From contig NZ_BAAAYN010000048.1 in assembly GCF_039536245.1 (NCBI RefSeq), positions 97,733 to 161,732 of the forward strand: 64,000 nt of DNA. Reading direction: 5' to 3'. The notes beneath the pieces are model-generated. The model was not told the origin of the DNA and did no database searches. It saw only the letters and a list, made by a program, of their open reading frames with translations. This document shows positions 45,745-55,307 of the stretch, piece after piece. How positions within the stretch are numbered: the stretch's first letter is position 1; each line of letters starts with the position of its first letter. The position numbers and the translations under genes are program-made. Source of the stretch: Cryptosporangium minutisporangium. GTDB taxonomy: Bacteria > Actinomycetota > Actinomycetes > Mycobacteriales > Cryptosporangiaceae.

Positions 45745-47282
45745 ACGGTCCCTGGCTCCCCGTACTGACCGCGCTGCCGCTGGTCGGCGCGATCGTCGTC
45801 GCGTTCCTGCCGAAGAGCGCCGACCGGCTGGCGAAGCTGCTCGCGCTGGGCTGGTCGCTCGTGGTCCTGGTGCTGACGATCATCATCTGCGCCAACTTCG
45901 ACCCCGACGGCGACCGGTTCCAATTCGTCACCTCGTACACCTGGATCCCGCAGTTCGGCACCCGGCTGGCGTTCGGTGTGGACGGCATCGCGCTGGTGAT
46001 GCTCGCGCTGATCGCGGTCCTGACGCCGATCGTCCTGCTGGCGTCCTGGCACGAGTCCGGCGCCGGACGCCGGTCGGTCAAGACGTACTACGCGCTGATG
46101 CTGGCGCTGCAGACCTGCATGATCGGTGTCTTCGTCGCGACCGATGTGTTCTTCTTCTACGTCTTCTTCGAGGCGATGCTCGTCCCGATGTACTTCCTGA
46201 TCGGGTCGTACGGCGGCCCGCAGCGGCAGTACGCGGCGGTCAAGTTCTTCCTGTACTCGCTGGTCGGCGGCTTGTTCATGCTCGCCAGCGTGATCGCGCT
46301 CTACGTGGTCAGCGCCCGGGAACTGGGCGAGGGCACGTTCGCGTTCAGTGATCTGGCCGGGCTGGACATGTCCACGGCGACCGGCCGCTGGATCTGGCTC
46401 GGGTTCTTCATCGCGTTCGCGGTGAAGGCGCCGCTGTTCCCGTTCCACACCTGGCTGCCGGACGCCGGTGGCCAGGCACCGATCGGCGCGGCCGTGCTGC
46501 TGGTCGGCGTCCTCGACAAGGTCGGGACGTTCGGCTTCCTGCGTTACAACCTGCCGCTGTTCCCGGAGGCGTCCCGCTTCTTCGCGCCGATGGTGATCGT
46601 GCTCGGCATCTGCGGCATCCTCTACGCCGCGCTGCTGGCGATCGGCCAGAACGACATGAAGCGGCTGGTGGCCTACACCTCGGTGGCGCACTTCGGCTTC
46701 ATCGCGGTCGGCGTCTTCGCGTTCACCACCCAGGGCGGCTCCGGCGCCGTGCTGTACATGGTCAACCACGGCATCGCGACCGGTGCGCTGTTCCTGGTGG
46801 TCGGCTTCCTGATCGCCCGGCGCGGTTCGGCGTTGATCGCCGACTACGGCGGCGCCGGGAAGCTCGTCCCGTGGATCTACGGGGCGTTCTTCATCACCGG
46901 CATGGCGTCGCTGGCGCTGCCGATGACCAACTCGTTCGTCAGCGAGTTCCTGGTGCTGCTCGGTGTGTTCTCGCGGAACCCGGTCGCGGGTGTGGTCGCG
47001 ACGCTCGGCATCGTCGTCGCGGCCCTCTACGTGCTGTGGATGATCCAGCGGACGATGCACGGGCCGGTGAACCCGGCCCTGCTCGACGAAAGCCGCCCGA
47101 AGTGGCGAGACCTGAGTCGACGTGAGGCGTGGGTGATCGCGCCGCTGCTGGTCCTCATCATCGGCCTGGGCGTCTACCCGAAGCCGCTGCTCGACGTGAT
47201 CAACCCCGCGGTGAAGGCGACGCTCACCGACGTCGGCAAGAGCGATCCGCAACCCAGTGAAGTGGCCGGAGGAGACCGATGA
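45741..47282 (+). CDS. nuoM: NADH-quinone oxidoreductase subunit M
   Basis: This 513-aa antiporter-like subunit has FFYVFFEAMLVPMYFLIG, FHTWLPDAGGQAPIGAAVLL and NDMKRLVAYTSVAHFGFI. It is one of three proton-pumping modules. ATG overlaps the nuoL stop and its own stop overlaps nuoN. Confidence 0.96.
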   Translation: MNGPWLPVLTALPLVGAIVVAFLPKSADRLAKLLALGWSLVVLVLTIIICANFDPDGDRFQFVTSYTWIPQFGTRLAFGVDGIALVMLALIAVLTPIVLLASWHESGAGRRSVKTYYALMLALQTCMIGVFVATDVFFFYVFFEAMLVPMYFLIGSYGGPQRQYAAVKFFLYSLVGGLFMLASVIALYVVSARELGEGTFAFSDLAGLDMSTATGRWIWLGFFIAFAVKAPLFPFHTWLPDAGGQAPIGAAVLLVGVLDKVGTFGFLRYNLPLFPEASRFFAPMVIVLGICGILYAALLAIGQNDMKRLVAYTSVAHFGFIAVGVFAFTTQGGSGAVLYMVNHGIATGALFLVVGFLIARRGSALIADYGGAGKLVPWIYGAFFITGMASLALPMTNSFVSEFLVLLGVFSRNPVAGVVATLGIVVAALYVLWMIQRTMHGPVNPALLDESRPKWRDLSRREAWVIAPLLVLIIGLGVYPKPLLDVINPAVKATLTDVGKSDPQPSEVAGGDR

Positions 47283-48838
47283 CCACCGTGGCCGACACCG
47301 TGCTGGCCGCTGACATCGAGGCGCCCAAGCTGGATTACGCGGCGCTGTCGCCGATGCTGATCCTCCTCGGCGCGGCATGCGTGGGCATCCTGGTGGAGGC
47401 GTTCGTGCCTCGCCGGGCGCGGCATCTCGTCCAGGTGGTGCTGTCGCTGGGTGCGCTGGCCGCTGCGTTCGTGGCGGTGGTCATCCAGGCGCAGCGCGAA
47501 CTGATCACCGCCGCCGGCGCGGTCGCGATCGACGGCCCCGCGCTGTTCCTGTCCGGCAGCATCATCGTCCTCGGTGCGGTCAGCGTCCTGCTGATGGCCG
47601 AGCGGTCGCTGGACGCCGGTGGCTCGTTCGTCGCGCAGGCGGCGGTCGTGGCCGGCTCGCCGTCGGACCGTCGGCTGGCCAGCGAGCCGACGTCGCACAC
47701 CGAGGCGTTCCCCCTCGCGCTGTTCGCGCTCGGCGGGATGGTGCTGTTCGTCTCGTCGAACGACCTGCTGATCATGTTCGTCGCGCTCGAGGTGCTCTCG
47801 CTGCCGCTCTACCTGCTGTGCGCGCTGGCTCGTCGCCGGCGGCTGCTCAGCCAGGAGGCGGCGGTCAAGTACTTCCTGCTCGGTGCGTTCGCGTCGGCGT
47901 TCTTCCTGTACGGCGTCGCGTTGATCTACGGCTACGCGGGTGCGGTCGACCTGGCGTCGATCCACGCAGCGGTGAACAGCTCGCCGGCGAACGACGTGCT
48001 GCTCTTCGTCGGCTTGGCGATGCTGATCATCGGCCTGGGGTTCAAGGCCGGCGTCGTCCCGTTCCACTCCTGGACGCCGGACGTCTACCAGGGCGCTCCG
48101 ACGCCGGTGACCGCGCTCATGGCGGCCTGCACGAAGGTCGCCGCGTTCGGCGCGATCCTGCGGGTGTTCTACGTGGCCTTCCAGTCCACCAAGTGGGACT
48201 GGCGGCCGGTGCTGATCGGGATCGCGATGCTGACCATGGTGGTCGGTTCCGTGCTCGCCGTTACTCAGACCGACATCAAGCGGCTGCTGGCGTACTCGTC
48301 GGTCGCGAACGCGGGCTTCATCCTCACCGGTGTCGTGGCGATGAACGAGCGTGGCGTGTCCTCGACGCTGTTCTATCTGGCCGCCTACGGCTTCACGACG
48401 ATCGGCGCGTTCGCGGTCGTCATGCTGGTCCGCGACGCCGATGGTGAGGCCACGCACCTCTCCCGGTGGGCCGGTCTGGGGCGGCGCTCCCCGCTCTACG
48501 CCGGCGTGATGACGCTGTTCTTGCTGGCGTTCGCCGGCTTGCCGCTGACCAGCGGCTTCATTTCGAAGTTCGCGGTGTTCGCGGCGGCGATCGAGGGCGA
48601 TGCAGTTTCGCTCGTGATCGTCGGTGTCATCGCCAGCATGGTCCTCGCATTTCCGTATCTTCGAGTCATTGTGCTCATGTACCTGTCTGACCCTGCTGAG
48701 GATGGTCCGACCGTTTCGGTTCCGGGTGGTTTCACCGCAGCTGCCCTGACTATTGGGGTGCTTGCCACGGTGGCTCTTGGCGTGGTGCCGACTCAACTGC
48801 TGGACCTCGCAGGGCAGGCGGCACAATTTGTTCGATGA
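47279..48838 (+). CDS. nuoN: NADH-quinone oxidoreductase subunit N
   Basis: This 519-aa antiporter-like subunit has FHSWTPDVYQGAPTPVTALM and TDIKRLLAYSSVANAGFIL. The last ~80 codons use more A/T-ending codons than the rest of the operon. The stop overlaps the polyprenyl synthase ATG, tying that gene to the operon. Confidence 0.96.
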   Translation: MTTVADTVLAADIEAPKLDYAALSPMLILLGAACVGILVEAFVPRRARHLVQVVLSLGALAAAFVAVVIQAQRELITAAGAVAIDGPALFLSGSIIVLGAVSVLLMAERSLDAGGSFVAQAAVVAGSPSDRRLASEPTSHTEAFPLALFALGGMVLFVSSNDLLIMFVALEVLSLPLYLLCALARRRRLLSQEAAVKYFLLGAFASAFFLYGVALIYGYAGAVDLASIHAAVNSSPANDVLLFVGLAMLIIGLGFKAGVVPFHSWTPDVYQGAPTPVTALMAACTKVAAFGAILRVFYVAFQSTKWDWRPVLIGIAMLTMVVGSVLAVTQTDIKRLLAYSSVANAGFILTGVVAMNERGVSSTLFYLAAYGFTTIGAFAVVMLVRDADGEATHLSRWAGLGRRSPLYAGVMTLFLLAFAGLPLTSGFISKFAVFAAAIEGDAVSLVIVGVIASMVLAFPYLRVIVLMYLSDPAEDGPTVSVPGGFTAAALTIGVLATVALGVVPTQLLDLAGQAAQFVR

Positions 48839-49866
48839 ACACGCGCACAGCAGGGATGGACGTGGCACCCACCGGGACAGGTCTGCTCGGCATCGAGGCC
48901 ATCGAGCCTGAGTTTGCCGCTTCCGTCCGCGTCGGCCTGGGGCAGGTGGAGGACGCACTCCGCACCGCGGTGTCGGACGCCGACCCGCTGGTCGGCAGCG
49001 CGGCACGCCACTTGGTCGAGGCCGGAGGCAAGCGGTTCAGGCCGCTGCTGGCACTGTCGGCGGCGCACTTCGGTAACCCCGAGGCGCCCGCCGTCGTGCA
49101 GGCAGCGGTCGTGGCCGAGCTGACCCACCTGGCGACGCTCTACCACGACGACGTCATGGACGAGGCGCCCGTGCGGCGGGGCGCACCGAGTGCGAACGCC
49201 CGCTGGACGAACACGATCGCCATCCTCACCGGCGACTACCTGTTCGCCCGGGCGTCCGATCTGGTGGCGGACCTCGGGCCGGAGGCGGTGCGGCTGCAGG
49301 CCCGGACGTTCGCCCGGCTGGTGACCGGTCAGATCCGGGAGACGGCCGGGCCGCTCGACGGCGCCGACGCGGTGGAGTTCCACCTGCACGTGCTCGCCGA
49401 GAAGACCGGGTCGCTGATCGCCACGTCGGCCCGGTTCGGTGCGATGTTCGCCGGGTGCGGGCCGGCGATCACCGAGACCCTCACCGCGTACGGCGAGGAG
49501 ATCGGCGTGGCCTTCCAGCTCTCCGACGATCTGCTCGACATCGCGTCCACGTCGGCGGAGTCGGGCAAGACGCCCGGCACCGACCTGCGGGAGGGCGTGC
49601 CGACGCTGGCCGTCCTGCACGCGCTGGCCGGCGACGACCCGGCCGAGGCGCGGATGCGCGAGCTGATCTCGCGGCCGATCACCGACGACGACGAGGTGGC
49701 CGAGGCGCTCGCGCTGCTGCGGGAGTCGCCGGCGATGGCGACGGCTCGGGAGACGCTGGCGGCGTACGCGCAGCGCGCCAGGGACTTGCTGGCGACCCTG
49801 CCGGACGTGCCCGCTCGCCGGGCACTCGAGTCCCTGACGTACTACGTGGTGGACCGCACAGGCTGA
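48835..49866 (+). CDS. Long-chain polyprenyl diphosphate synthase (menaquinone tail)
   Basis: This 343-aa trans-prenyltransferase has GGKRFRPLL, the Asp-rich motifs TLYHDDVMDEAPVRRG and FQLSDDLLDIAST, and a conserved GEIxx-like TGQIRETAG segment. The DDVMD motif and sequence type resemble long-chain (C40-C50) synthases such as mycobacterial GrcC1. ATG overlaps the nuoN stop (ATGA), so it is the last gene of the nuo operon and likely makes the menaquinone side chain. Confidence 0.88.
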   Translation: MNTRTAGMDVAPTGTGLLGIEAIEPEFAASVRVGLGQVEDALRTAVSDADPLVGSAARHLVEAGGKRFRPLLALSAAHFGNPEAPAVVQAAVVAELTHLATLYHDDVMDEAPVRRGAPSANARWTNTIAILTGDYLFARASDLVADLGPEAVRLQARTFARLVTGQIRETAGPLDGADAVEFHLHVLAEKTGSLIATSARFGAMFAGCGPAITETLTAYGEEIGVAFQLSDDLLDIASTSAESGKTPGTDLREGVPTLAVLHALAGDDPAEARMRELISRPITDDDEVAEALALLRESPAMATARETLAAYAQRARDLLATLPDVPARRALESLTYYVVDRTG

Positions 49867-50223
49867 CCGTCGGCGTCCCGCGCAGCGCCTGACCGGGTCG
49901 CGGTGTCCCGTGACGCCGTTGGATCGGTGTCGGTGGACGCCAAATCGACACCGGTGCTGGGCACGGGCCCTCGCTCACGCGCCGTCGGTGGGGCCTCGTT
50001 GTCGCCGTTTCCGGGTGCCCGCCGAGATGGTTGTCGCGCTTCCTGCGCCATGGCACTGAATGCGCGACAACCACCCGCCGCACCGCCCGGAATGCGCGAC
50101 AACCGCACCGCGGGCCGCCCGGAAGGCGCGACGACCACCCGCGGCGTCGCCCGGAAGGGGTGCCAACCATCAGGTTCCGCAAGCCCGACGTGTATCTCTG
50201 CCGAGCGGGGCCCCGGGCTGCGG
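49867..50223. other. 357-nt gene-free convergent spacer holding a repeat array
   Basis: It lies between the nuo-operon end (+) and the ceramidase gene (-). It is almost filled by the six-unit 32-nt-periodic array described separately. Open frames here do not look coding, since the 32-nt period is not a multiple of three. Confidence 0.6.
49998..50185. repeat. Convergent array of 32-nt units (2 inverted + 4 direct)
   Basis: Units with core GAATGCGCGACAACC start at 50058, 50090, 50122 and 50154, exactly 32 nt apart, with increasing divergence. Two units in the opposite orientation have GTTGTCG at 49998 and 50030, again 32 nt apart. The remaining 17 nt of each unit are also related (CC-rich, ending in CGCCCG). 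There are no unique spacers, so it is not a CRISPR. Confidence 0.8.
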
Positions 50224-52197
50224 TTAGTTGAAGGGGCGCAGGGGCAGGCCTCGGACCACGAAGCGGTAGTCGCGCCCATCGCGCAGCTCTGGCCCGTGCC
50301 ACCGCACCAGATATCGGTGCCCCCCGTCGGCGGCGCCGGCGTGGCGTACCTCGAGGGCGCACGACGAGTCGTCGACGAGCGTCTGCCAGGACTCTTCCCC
50401 GGACGGGGTCCACTCGACGTGGACGATCGGCTGGTCCCAAGCCAGATCGCCCGGTGCGCCGTCGTACCAGCCCTGCTCCCAGTAGGCGTCCTGCTCGGCG
50501 GTCACGTCGATGAACCGCGCCGACCCGGCCGCCCGTGGCGCGGCGGAGGCCCCGGACGCCCCGGACGCCCCGGACGCCCCGGACGCCCCGGACGCCCCGG
50601 ACCCCCCGGACGCCGACGGCCAGTACTGGTGCGCCCGCAGGTCGAACGTGCGCTCGGGGAGCGCCTCGTCCACCACGGCGCCCGGCACCACCGAAGAGGC
50701 CAGCGACGCCGCGTGCGCGGCCAGGAAGGCGTTGGTCCGCGGCCCGTAGAGCGTGTGGCCGCCCTCGTAGTGCTGGCGGGTGTACTCCTCGGCGGTCGTG
50801 CAGTACCCGGCGTACTCGTTGGCCACCGAGGACACGATCACGTCGTCCACGTCCGATGACGCCGCCACCGCCGTCGCGACCCGGCGCCCGGCGTCCACCG
50901 TGATCTCGAACGGCGCGCCGACCAGCACGGCGGAGCCGATCCGCAGCACGTGCACCGGGATCACCCGGGGGAACCGCCGGAGCGGCATCACCACCGGCTG
51001 CAGCCAGCGCGACCCGATCACCCACTTCGCACCGTGCGGGTCTTCGTCGCCGTGCGGTTTCGGCGTGCCGGCACGGAACGGTGGGATGCGGTGCACCACC
51101 GGCGTCTCGTTCTCGAAGGCGCCGGCGATCAGCGCGGCCCCCAACGCCGGACGCGCGGGCAACTCGATGCCGTCCACCGATCGGGACGTTGCCAAGTCGA
51201 CTTCGCGCAGCCCTGCGCCCAGCGCCACGTCGGTCTGCAGGGACGGCTCCAACGAGGAGAAGAGCGACGACGCTGCCGCTCCGATCCCGCGCCCGACCCG
51301 GGCCGCCTCGACGTCACCCGCACGCCCGGGACGCAGCGCTGGTGCCACGTCGGCGTGGGTGCCCTGCAGCGCCCCGATCACCGGCGTGGACCCCAGCCGC
51401 GATCGCATCTCCTCGTACACGTACGCCCAGAGATCGGCGTTGTAGACGCTGTTGCGCATCGGGATCCCGGTGCCGTGCACTCCGAACACGACCAGCGCGG
51501 CCAGCGGCCCGCCGTCCACCGCGTCGACCCGGAGCAGACGCAGCCGTGGATCCACCGACGCGTAGGTGCGCTGCGCGGCCACCCGGCGGTCGGTGCGGTC
51601 GGGGTTCTGGACGTGGGCGGCGAGCGACCGGTTCCGAGTCAACCCCCAAACCTCCGTCGAACCCCAGGAGAGCCGCGCCGGGCGTCGCGAAGCCACCGCG
51701 CTCACCACGCCATCGGTGATCCGGTCGACGAGGAACTGGGTCCAGACCGGATCGAATCCCGGCTGATTGGACGCGAAGCCGTTGTAGAGGTCGGTGCCGA
51801 GGAACTGGCCCGGTGCGCCGTGGGTGTGCGTGGCACCGACGAACAGCCCGGCCAGCGGCACGTCCGTCGAACCGGCCACCGCGGAGGCCACCAACCGCTG
51901 CACCACCGCCGAGCCACCGAGCAGATCGCACTGGACGATCGCGACCGACGAGGTGCCGGACCGCAGGTGCAGCACGCGGGCGCGCAGCCGGCCCCGGAAG
52001 CCGATGCCGGTGCGGGCGTTGCGCGAGTACCCGGCCTTGGGGAGGCCCGGTGGCGGTGTCAGGTCGACCTCGGCTGCGCCCGCCAGTAGCTCGGGCACCG
52101 GATCGAGCGGTGTCGGTGGTGCGGACGCCACGGTGAACGTGGCCCGATGCGTGCCAGCGGTCAAGAACGGATCCAGCGCCTGGGTCACGAAGGACAC
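50224..52197 (-). CDS. Neutral/alkaline ceramidase family hydrolase
   Basis: This ~657-aa protein is a member of the non-lysosomal ceramidase family. The N-terminal domain has EVDLTPPPGLPKAGY and zinc-ligand GATHTHGAPG. The catalytic serine motif is RNRSLAAHVQNPD. VFGVHGTGIP and ANEYAGYCTT follow. A (Gly-Ala-Ser)n linker connects to the C-terminal Ig-like domain. These enzymes hydrolyse ceramide amide bonds. No signal peptide is evident, unlike secreted homologues. The GTG at 52197 is a best guess; GTG 52188 is possible. An in-frame extension to 53169 is not coding. Confidence 0.85.
   Translation of the reverse strand: MSFVTQALDPFLTAGTHRATFTVASAPPTPLDPVPELLAGAAEVDLTPPPGLPKAGYSRNARTGIGFRGRLRARVLHLRSGTSSVAIVQCDLLGGSAVVQRLVASAVAGSTDVPLAGLFVGATHTHGAPGQFLGTDLYNGFASNQPGFDPVWTQFLVDRITDGVVSAVASRRPARLSWGSTEVWGLTRNRSLAAHVQNPDRTDRRVAAQRTYASVDPRLRLLRVDAVDGGPLAALVVFGVHGTGIPMRNSVYNADLWAYVYEEMRSRLGSTPVIGALQGTHADVAPALRPGRAGDVEAARVGRGIGAAASSLFSSLEPSLQTDVALGAGLREVDLATSRSVDGIELPARPALGAALIAGAFENETPVVHRIPPFRAGTPKPHGDEDPHGAKWVIGSRWLQPVVMPLRRFPRVIPVHVLRIGSAVLVGAPFEITVDAGRRVATAVAASSDVDDVIVSSVANEYAGYCTTAEEYTRQHYEGGHTLYGPRTNAFLAAHAASLASSVVPGAVVDEALPERTFDLRAHQYWPSASGGSGASGASGASGASGASGASAAPRAAGSARFIDVTAEQDAYWEQGWYDGAPGDLAWDQPIVHVEWTPSGEESWQTLVDDSSCALEVRHAGAADGGHRYLVRWHGPELRDGRDYRFVVRGLPLRPFN
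50549..50611. repeat. 9-nt tandem repeat, seven units
   Basis: GCCCCGGAC is repeated seven times (last unit with one change) within the ceramidase gene. It encodes a Gly-Ala-Ser-type linker on the minus strand and is likely length-variable. Confidence 0.9.
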
Positions 52198-52332
52198 TCT
52201 GCCGCACCGAACCAATACCTGAGAGCTAGTTCGGGTTGGCTCTCGACGGCGATTCGGTCGGCCGCGTGCATCCCTAGGTTCGAACGTGTTGGAACCGAGA
52301 GAGACCCTGTCGCATTCGAGAAAGGCGGCCCG

Positions 52333-53043
52333 ATGAGCGCGCCGACGATCACCCCGCACGTGGAGACCATGGAAACCCAGCCCGCCCCGTACGAGGCCCG
52401 CCAGCCGCCGGTGGCCGCCAACGCGCTCCTCGGCGCCTGGGACACCCAGACCTGGCGCTCGGCCGGCTACCTCGCGCTCGGCTTGTTCACCGGCGTCCTC
52501 GGCCTCGCCGCGTTCATCGTGGTGGTCGTCGTCGGCGTGACGTTCTCCGCGCTGATCGTCGGCGTTCCGGTGCTGCTCGCAGCCTTGGCGGTCAGTCGGG
52601 GGATGGCCGAGATCGAGCGTCGCCGGGCCGGGATCGTCCTGGGGACCGCGGTGCCCGTGCCCTACCCGCTGGTGAGCGGCCGCTACCTGCGGCGGATCGG
52701 CCAGTGGCTCGCGGCGCCGTCGACCTGGCGGGACCTGGCCCACCACCTGTTCCTGTTCCCGGTGACGCTGTTCAGCGCGATCGTCGCACTCTCGTTCTGG
52801 GGCGCCGCGCTCGGCTCGATGACGCTCTGGACCTGGTACTGGGCGATGCCGAACGACACGATCTACATCTTCGGCGACTGGGCCGACAACCCGTTCACGG
52901 TGGACAGCCTCGGATCGTCGCTGCCCTGGATCGGCGTCGGGATCGTGTTGCTCTGGGTCGCCGGTTGGGTGACGAAGGGCCTCGCCCGGATGAGCGCGGC
53001 GTACACGGAGTTCCTGCTCGGCCCGAGCCAGACCGGCCGCTGA
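52333..53043 (+). CDS. Sensor-domain membrane protein (PF13796-like)
   Basis: This 236-aa protein has an N-terminal ~45-residue soluble part, then two closely packed helices (GYLALGLFTGVLGLAAFIVV and FSALIVGVPVLLAALAV), an amphipathic stretch, and two more helices near residues 135-160 and 195-215. The pattern matches the putative sensor domain normally fused to histidine kinases, but no kinase is present. ATG 52333 has AAGGCGG upstream. Divergent from the ceramidase gene with a 135-nt spacer. Confidence 0.78.
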   Translation: MSAPTITPHVETMETQPAPYEARQPPVAANALLGAWDTQTWRSAGYLALGLFTGVLGLAAFIVVVVVGVTFSALIVGVPVLLAALAVSRGMAEIERRRAGIVLGTAVPVPYPLVSGRYLRRIGQWLAAPSTWRDLAHHLFLFPVTLFSAIVALSFWGAALGSMTLWTWYWAMPNDTIYIFGDWADNPFTVDSLGSSLPWIGVGIVLLWVAGWVTKGLARMSAAYTEFLLGPSQTGR

Positions 53044-53098
53044 GCCTGAGGCGGCGCGCGGTTGAGCGTCCCCAAGAGCAGTTGGAGCAGCAACCACG

Positions 53099-53133
53099 AC
53101 GGCCCCGACACCCGAAAAGGGTGCCGGGGCCGT
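53099..53133. terminator. Bidirectional terminator hairpin, 15-bp stem
   Basis: ACGGCCCCGACACCC pairs with GGGTGCCGGGGCCGT with one mismatch around GAAAA. It lies between convergent genes (stops at 53043 and 53147). Confidence 0.85.
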
Positions 53134-53146
53134 GGCGTGGAGAGGG

Positions 53147-55234
53147 TCAGGCGCCGATGCGCGGGTCACCCTTCGGACGCCAGGTGACGACGACCGCCGG
53201 GCGGGCGTACTGACCGTCGGGCCAGACGCTCTTCGGGGTGTCGAGCGTCGCGCCGTCGAGCTCGCCCGGGTGCTGCACCGCGACGAACACGCTCTTCTGG
53301 TCCGGCGTGATGAACGGACCGCAGGTCTCGGCGCCCTTCGGCACGGTCAGGAACTGCTTGACGTGACCGGCTTCCGGGCCGGACACCGGCGTCGCGAACA
53401 GGCCGTCGTTCGACCCGAGCGCGTTGCCGTCGGTGGAGATCCAGAGGTTGCCCGCCTTGTCGAACGCGACGTTGTCCGGGCAGGAGATCGGGCTGACCTT
53501 CGTCTTGTCGTAGCCGTTGAAGTAGGTCGAGGCGTCCTTCGGGTCGCCGCAGACGATCGGCAGCGACCAGGTGAACGTCTCGGCGGCCGCGTCGTTGCCC
53601 TTCTCGGCGATCGCGAGGATGTGCCCGTGCTTGTTGCTGTTGCGCGGGTTGGCCTCGTCGGCGGGGGCCGCGCCGGTGGCGCCCCGGTTCGAGTTGTTGG
53701 TCAGCGCGCAGTAGATCTTGCCGTCGACCGGGTTGCGCTCGATGTCCTCGGGGCGGTCCATCTTGGTCGCACCGACCTTGTCGGCGGCCAGCCGGGTGTG
53801 GACCAGCACCTGGTCGATCGTGAAGCCCTCGACCAGCGACTCGTTGCCGCGCGCCAGCGGGATCCAGGTGCCGGTGCCGTCGAACGCCTTGTCAGTGGGC
53901 AGCTTGCCGGTGCCGTCGATCTCCGCGGCTGGGCTGTCGCCGGAGAACTTCGCGACGTAGAGCGTTCCGGAGTCCAGCAGCGTCATGTTGTGCTTGGTGT
54001 CGCCGCGGCGCATCTTCTTGTCCGAGACGAACTTGTAGATGTAGTCGAACCGCTCGTCGTCGCCCAGGTAGACGACCGCACGACCGTCGTCGGAGAGGGT
54101 CGGCCCGCCACCCTCGTGCTTGAAGCGGCCGAGCGCGGTGCGCTTTCGCGGCAGCGAGTTCTTGTCGTACGGGTCGAGCTCGACGACCCAGCCGAAGCGG
54201 TTGGCCTCGTGCGGGTGCTTGGCGAGGTCGAAGCGCTCGTCGACGAGGTCCCAGCGGCGGTTGCCGGACGGCACGGCCGCGGTGATGTCGATGCCGTAGC
54301 GCTTGAGCGCGGCCTGCTCGGCGGTGGGCGCGCCGTTCCCGCCCACGAAGTACTGGTTGAAGTTCTCCTCGCCGCTCAGCACGGTTCCCCACGGGGTGAG
54401 GCCACCCGCGCAGTTGTTCAGCGTGCCGAGGACGACCGTTCCGGTCGGGTCGGCCTTCGTCTTCAGCAGGTCGGAGCCGGCGGCCGGCCCGGTCAGCAGG
54501 AACTTGGACGCCGCGGTGAGCCGGCGGTTGTAGCGCTTGCCCTTCTTGACCGGGCGGTACTGACCGGTGTTGCCGACCCGCTCCAGCTCGACCACGGACA
54601 TGCCGTGGGCGGCCATCGCGATCTTCTTGTGCTCGGCGGTGGTGTCGGTGACCGACTTCACGCCGGGGAACATCAGCTCCTCGTTCGTGTACTCGTGGTT
54701 GACCACGAGCAGGGCACGCTCCCCGTGCCGGTCGAGCGGGAGCACCGCGACGTAGTCGTTGTTGTAGCCGAACTGCTGGGCCTGGGCCGCAGCGGTCTGC
54801 TTCTTCACGTCGAACGCCGGAGCGCCGGGGAGGACCGGCTCGCCCCACCGGATGACGACGCTGCTCTTGTATCCGGACGGGATCGTCACGGCGTCGGCGG
54901 TGTTCGGCGGGACCGGGGCGAACGTGAGCGCGCCCCGGGGCGCGCGCGGAGCCGCCGGGGTGGCTGCGGCCGCCACCTCACCGACCAGGCCGCTGACGGC
55001 CCCGCCCGCGACGACCGCACCCGCCCCGAGCGCGGAGAGACGCAGCAGCCCGCGGCGGGAGAGCCGGGCCGCGACGGCGCCGGCGACGATGTCGCCGAAG
55101 TACTCGTTGTCGCTCTCGTTCGGCGCCGGGTGCGCGCACGCGTTGCCGCAACGGTAGAGGCAGGTCATCGCCGACCGGCCGGGCTTGTGGTCGGCCAGCG
55201 GGAGGACCCGACGATGTTCGGGGGCGAGCGTCAC
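53147..55234 (-). CDS. phoX: PhoX-family alkaline phosphatase
   Basis: This 695-aa protein has a PhoX/DUF839 domain: WGEPVLPGAPAFD, LLVVNHEYTNEELMF, a GTLNNCAGGLTPWGTVLSGEEN block and late DRPEDIERNP, SCPDNVAFDKAGNLWISTDG and AVQHPGE motifs that include the acidic and Cys residues of the Ca/Fe site. A twin-arginine motif SRRGLLRLSALG lies at residues 59-70, preceded by a Cys-rich N-terminus, giving Tat export with an unusually long n-region. The GTG start has AGGAG 6 nt upstream. A PHO box lies ~75 nt upstream, consistent with phosphate-starvation induction. Confidence 0.9.
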   Translation of the reverse strand: MTLAPEHRRVLPLADHKPGRSAMTCLYRCGNACAHPAPNESDNEYFGDIVAGAVAARLSRRGLLRLSALGAGAVVAGGAVSGLVGEVAAAATPAAPRAPRGALTFAPVPPNTADAVTIPSGYKSSVVIRWGEPVLPGAPAFDVKKQTAAAQAQQFGYNNDYVAVLPLDRHGERALLVVNHEYTNEELMFPGVKSVTDTTAEHKKIAMAAHGMSVVELERVGNTGQYRPVKKGKRYNRRLTAASKFLLTGPAAGSDLLKTKADPTGTVVLGTLNNCAGGLTPWGTVLSGEENFNQYFVGGNGAPTAEQAALKRYGIDITAAVPSGNRRWDLVDERFDLAKHPHEANRFGWVVELDPYDKNSLPRKRTALGRFKHEGGGPTLSDDGRAVVYLGDDERFDYIYKFVSDKKMRRGDTKHNMTLLDSGTLYVAKFSGDSPAAEIDGTGKLPTDKAFDGTGTWIPLARGNESLVEGFTIDQVLVHTRLAADKVGATKMDRPEDIERNPVDGKIYCALTNNSNRGATGAAPADEANPRNSNKHGHILAIAEKGNDAAAETFTWSLPIVCGDPKDASTYFNGYDKTKVSPISCPDNVAFDKAGNLWISTDGNALGSNDGLFATPVSGPEAGHVKQFLTVPKGAETCGPFITPDQKSVFVAVQHPGELDGATLDTPKSVWPDGQYARPAVVVTWRPKGDPRIGA

Positions 55235-55307
55235 AGCAGCTCCTGGGGTTCAACGATACGAGGGAAGCACCGCGAACCTAAGGAAGCTCCATGAGCAGAC
55301 CGGGCCT

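Noticed and set aside
49998..50185. CRISPR array
   Set aside because: The repeats are periodic but degenerate over the full unit, include inverted copies and have no unique spacers; no cas genes are nearby.
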